The translations under genes were made by a program, and so were the position numbers. Below the pieces are notes generated by a model. That model searched no databases. It was not told the origin of the DNA and was given only the letters and a program-made list of their open reading frames with translations. Positions 62,391 to 64,000 of a stretch of DNA of 64,000 bases are shown here, in pieces (position 1 is the first letter of the stretch; the number at the start of each line of letters is the position of its first letter). The DNA comes from Desulfomicrobium sp. ZS1 (GTDB lineage Bacteria > Desulfobacterota > Desulfovibrionia > Desulfovibrionales > Desulfomicrobiaceae). The stretch covers positions 2,816,001 to 2,880,000 of the forward strand of contig NZ_CP100351.1 in NCBI RefSeq assembly GCF_024204645.1, read 5' to 3'.

Positions 62391-62410
62391 CCAGGCGGAG
62401 ATAAGGCAGC

Positions 62411-62779
62411 TTACCTTTGTCCCTTTCCCGCCGTCGTCTTCACATATCCCACAAGCCCTCGGATTGTGACCCGCAAAGACTGACAGCGGACGAAGAGGTC
62501 TGTGTCCTCCGGAAGGTAGCCCAGGCGTTTGGCGATGATCATTTGGGTTTCGGCTTCGGCGAGGGAGCCAAGCGCTATGTGGAGGTACTGCGTGAATTCC
62601 TTGGTGGAGTTCCTGGCAGAGCCTTCGGCGATATTGCTCGGAATGCTGACTGCCGCCCGCCGAATTTGGTTGGTCAATCCATGCAGTTCATGTTTCGGAA
62701 AATGCGAAGAAAGTTCGTAGATAAGGACAACAAAATCGATGCCGAGTTTCCATGCCTGAAGATGTTTATGATTCATCAT
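62411..62779 (-). CDS. four-helix-bundle protein (23S rRNA intervening-sequence-type)
   Basis: About 122 residues: HKHLQAWKLGIDFVVLIYEL is the conserved first helix (LxVWK/AWKxG pattern), then IRRAAVSIPSNIAEGSARNS, the family's second signature, then a third helix with IALGSLAEAETQMIIAK. These proteins are often encoded in rRNA intervening sequences and elsewhere; function not established. Start uncertain between two adjacent ATGs at 62779 and 62776. Confidence 0.87.
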   Translation of the reverse strand: MMNHKHLQAWKLGIDFVVLIYELSSHFPKHELHGLTNQIRRAAVSIPSNIAEGSARNSTKEFTQYLHIALGSLAEAETQMIIAKRLGYLPEDTDLFVRCQSLRVTIRGLVGYVKTTAGKGQR

Positions 62780-62854
62780 GCAACGCATTATGAGAGAAAG
62801 GGCTCTGGGTAACAACGCTACTTTTGCGGCAAGGTACCTACTAACCTCCTCCCA

Positions 62855-63090
62855 TAAAGACGGGGATTAAGAGCGGGATAAGACGTTGATAATACAGGGA
62901 TAAGGCGGAGATAATACGGGGATAAGAGCGGGATAATACAGGGATAAGGCGGGAGATAATGCGAGACATCTGCCTCCATCCTCCTCCCATCCTCGCCTCC
63001 ATCCCCCTCCCATCCTCGCCTTTATCCTCCTCCCATCCCCGCTCCATCCCTGCCTCCATCCCCCTCCCATCCCCGCCTCTACTCCTGACC
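62855..63090. repeat. purine array followed by inverted pyrimidine array (set 6)
   Basis: From 62855 GGGATTAAGAGCGGGATAAG-type units (GATAAGGCGG, GATAATACAG) run to about 62955, then CTGCCTCCATCC, CCTCCCATCCTCG and CCTCCCATCCCC units run to 63090. The rest of the 62780-63271 gap has no gene that I can support. Confidence 0.85.
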
Positions 63091-63271
63091 CAGCCCAAAT
63101 ACGTACCTGGCCGAATTTCCACACAAAGCGGAATCTGGTAACTCCCGCCTCCGGCATGAGCGCATTGACGCGCTAAAAGCACAGCTCAGAAGATATGGCG
63201 TGGTCGGTTATGTGGTTTTCATTCAAGCAGGGCATCGGCTTTGACAGCCATAACCAACATGGTTACAAACA

Positions 63272-63550
63272 ATGATAAAGACATTCGCACACAAGGGGCT
63301 TGAAGCCTTTTTCCGAACCGGAACCACAAAAGGAATTCAGGCCAAACATGCCAGTAAGTTGCAAGACATTCTTGACCTTCTGGATGCTGCGCGGGATCCG
63401 CAAGACATGAATTTTCCGGGTTCAGCCCTCCATCCGCTCAAAGGCTCACTGGCGAATCACTGGGCTGTAAAAGTGTCAGGCAATTGGAGGGTTACCTTTC
63501 GGTTCGAAGGAAGCGACGTCTACGTTATCAACTATCTCGACTATCACTAG
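63272..63550 (+). CDS. higB: HigB-type toxin (RelE superfamily)
   Basis: MIKTFAHKGLEAFFRTGTTK is the HigB start; LHPLKGSLANHWAVKVSGNW (GxxxxxWAVxVSGNWR) is the family signature, with the C-terminal DVYVINYLDYH. Toxin-first order with the HigA gene 8 bp later is the usual HigBA arrangement. HigB cleaves ribosome-bound mRNA. Confidence 0.93.
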   Translation: MIKTFAHKGLEAFFRTGTTKGIQAKHASKLQDILDLLDAARDPQDMNFPGSALHPLKGSLANHWAVKVSGNWRVTFRFEGSDVYVINYLDYH

Positions 63551-63558
63551 GAGGCCAT

Positions 63559-63888
63559 ATGCAGAACAGAACCCGCAAGCCAAGCCATCCCGGAGGCATT
63601 TTGCTCCGGATGTACCTGGAACCGTTGAAGCTGACCGTCACGGCAGCAGCTGGACACTTGGGCGTTTCTCGCAAGCATCTTTCCAACCTGGTCAACGAAA
63701 AGGTCGGCATCACCCCGGACATGGCCATGAGGCTTTCCCGTGCCTTCGCCACTTCGCCGGATCTGTGGATGAACATGCAGAAGACGCGGGATCTATGGGA
63801 AGCGGAACACGAGCGCACCGGCTGGGAAGCGGTGACACCTTTGCCCGGCGTGCAAGATGTTGGCGGCGTTGATGCGGCAGCTGATTAG
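63559..63888 (+). CDS. higA: HigA-type antitoxin (XRE helix-turn-helix)
   Basis: 109 residues starting MQNRTRKPSHPGGILLRMYL; the XRE DNA-binding core is LTVTAAAGHLGVSRKHLSNLVNEK, then RLSRAFATSPDLWMNMQKTRDLW typical of HigA. AGGAGG precedes the ATG by five bases. It binds HigB and represses the operon. Confidence 0.93.
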   Translation: MQNRTRKPSHPGGILLRMYLEPLKLTVTAAAGHLGVSRKHLSNLVNEKVGITPDMAMRLSRAFATSPDLWMNMQKTRDLWEAEHERTGWEAVTPLPGVQDVGGVDAAAD

Positions 63889-63984
63889 TGAATGGTGAAT
63901 AGTGATTGGAGAAAGGATGCGACAAAGGCAGCGGGAAAGGCAACGACCTGAGAACGACAAAGGCAACGGGAAAGGCAATCCAGA
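63886..63984. repeat. GTGAATGGT-type block plus purine array at the window end
   Basis: TAGTGAATGGTGAATAGTGA just after the higA stop, then GAAAGGATGCGACAAAGGCA and AACGGGAAAGGCAA units toward the window edge. It shows the composite order (9-bp units then purine array) seen elsewhere. Confidence 0.85.
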
Positions 63985-64000
63985 TAGGGGGTGTCTGTCG

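Noticed and set aside
62841-63182. Minus-strand open frames with Gly/Arg/Glu repeats
   Set aside because: They cover the purine/pyrimidine arrays and encode only simple repeats.

Overview
The window looks like a chromosomal segment of a Gram-negative, anaerobic sulfate-reducing bacterium of the Desulfovibrio/Desulfomicrobium type. The evidence is the rubredoxin, desulfoferrodoxin and rubredoxin:oxygen oxidoreductase set, the cytochrome bd oxidase, and a cytochrome c maturation system whose CcmE carries the Cys variant known from Desulfovibrio. LPS-heptose genes and lipoproteins with lipoboxes point to an outer membrane. The species call is inference; nothing here (for example rRNA) settles it.

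Layout. 1-16.4 kb (minus strand) is housekeeping: hisA (cut by the window edge), a lipoprotein gene, hisB, tatC-tatB, guaA-guaB, a complete branched-chain amino acid ABC transporter (livF-G-M-H-K), and a ccm cluster ordered ccmE-F-A-B-C-D plus a TPR protein. 16.6-24.9 kb (plus strand) holds gmhB and two glycosyltransferases for LPS core, then an oxygen-defence block: perR, superoxide reductase, rubredoxin, flavodiiron oxygen reductase, a HEAT-like protein of unknown role, and cydAB. 25.2-28.3 kb has a TraB-family membrane protein, a MATE exporter and a 98-residue protein.

At 28.5 kb a tRNA-Leu(UAA) gene is the left attachment site of an integrated element ending at 41.08 kb, where 58 bp of the tRNA 3' end are repeated. 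The element carries a tyrosine integrase, an HTH protein, several small unknown proteins, a primase-polymerase/DUF927 helicase, a Gly-rich protein, two lipoproteins and a long non-coding stretch with origin-like repeats. An IS21-type insertion sequence (34605..37189, 5-bp target duplication) has split the primase gene at its catalytic DxD motif. Without the IS the element is about 9.9 kb and has no visible capsid, tail or conjugation genes, so it resembles a phage satellite or minimal integrative element.

41-64 kb is a surface-polysaccharide region: two secreted proteins with VPxPGA C-terminal sorting signals, a toxin-antitoxin pair, a fusion of a degenerate ATP sulfurylase to an APS kinase, CysQ, and a long minus-strand run with flippase, exported glycosidase, four glycosyltransferases, a P-loop kinase, a membrane-bound nucleotidyltransferase, two sulfotransferases, a Wzy/ligase-type polymerase, and fcl and gmd for GDP-fucose. 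Together these read as synthesis of a fucose-containing, probably sulfated exopolysaccharide with its own PAPS supply (APS kinase) and PAP recycling (CysQ). HigBA and a four-helix-bundle protein lie at the end. The gaps between genes in this part are filled by a striking family of purine/pyrimidine arrays with a roughly 12-bp unit and by GTGAATGGT-type repeats, which are absent from the first 41 kb.
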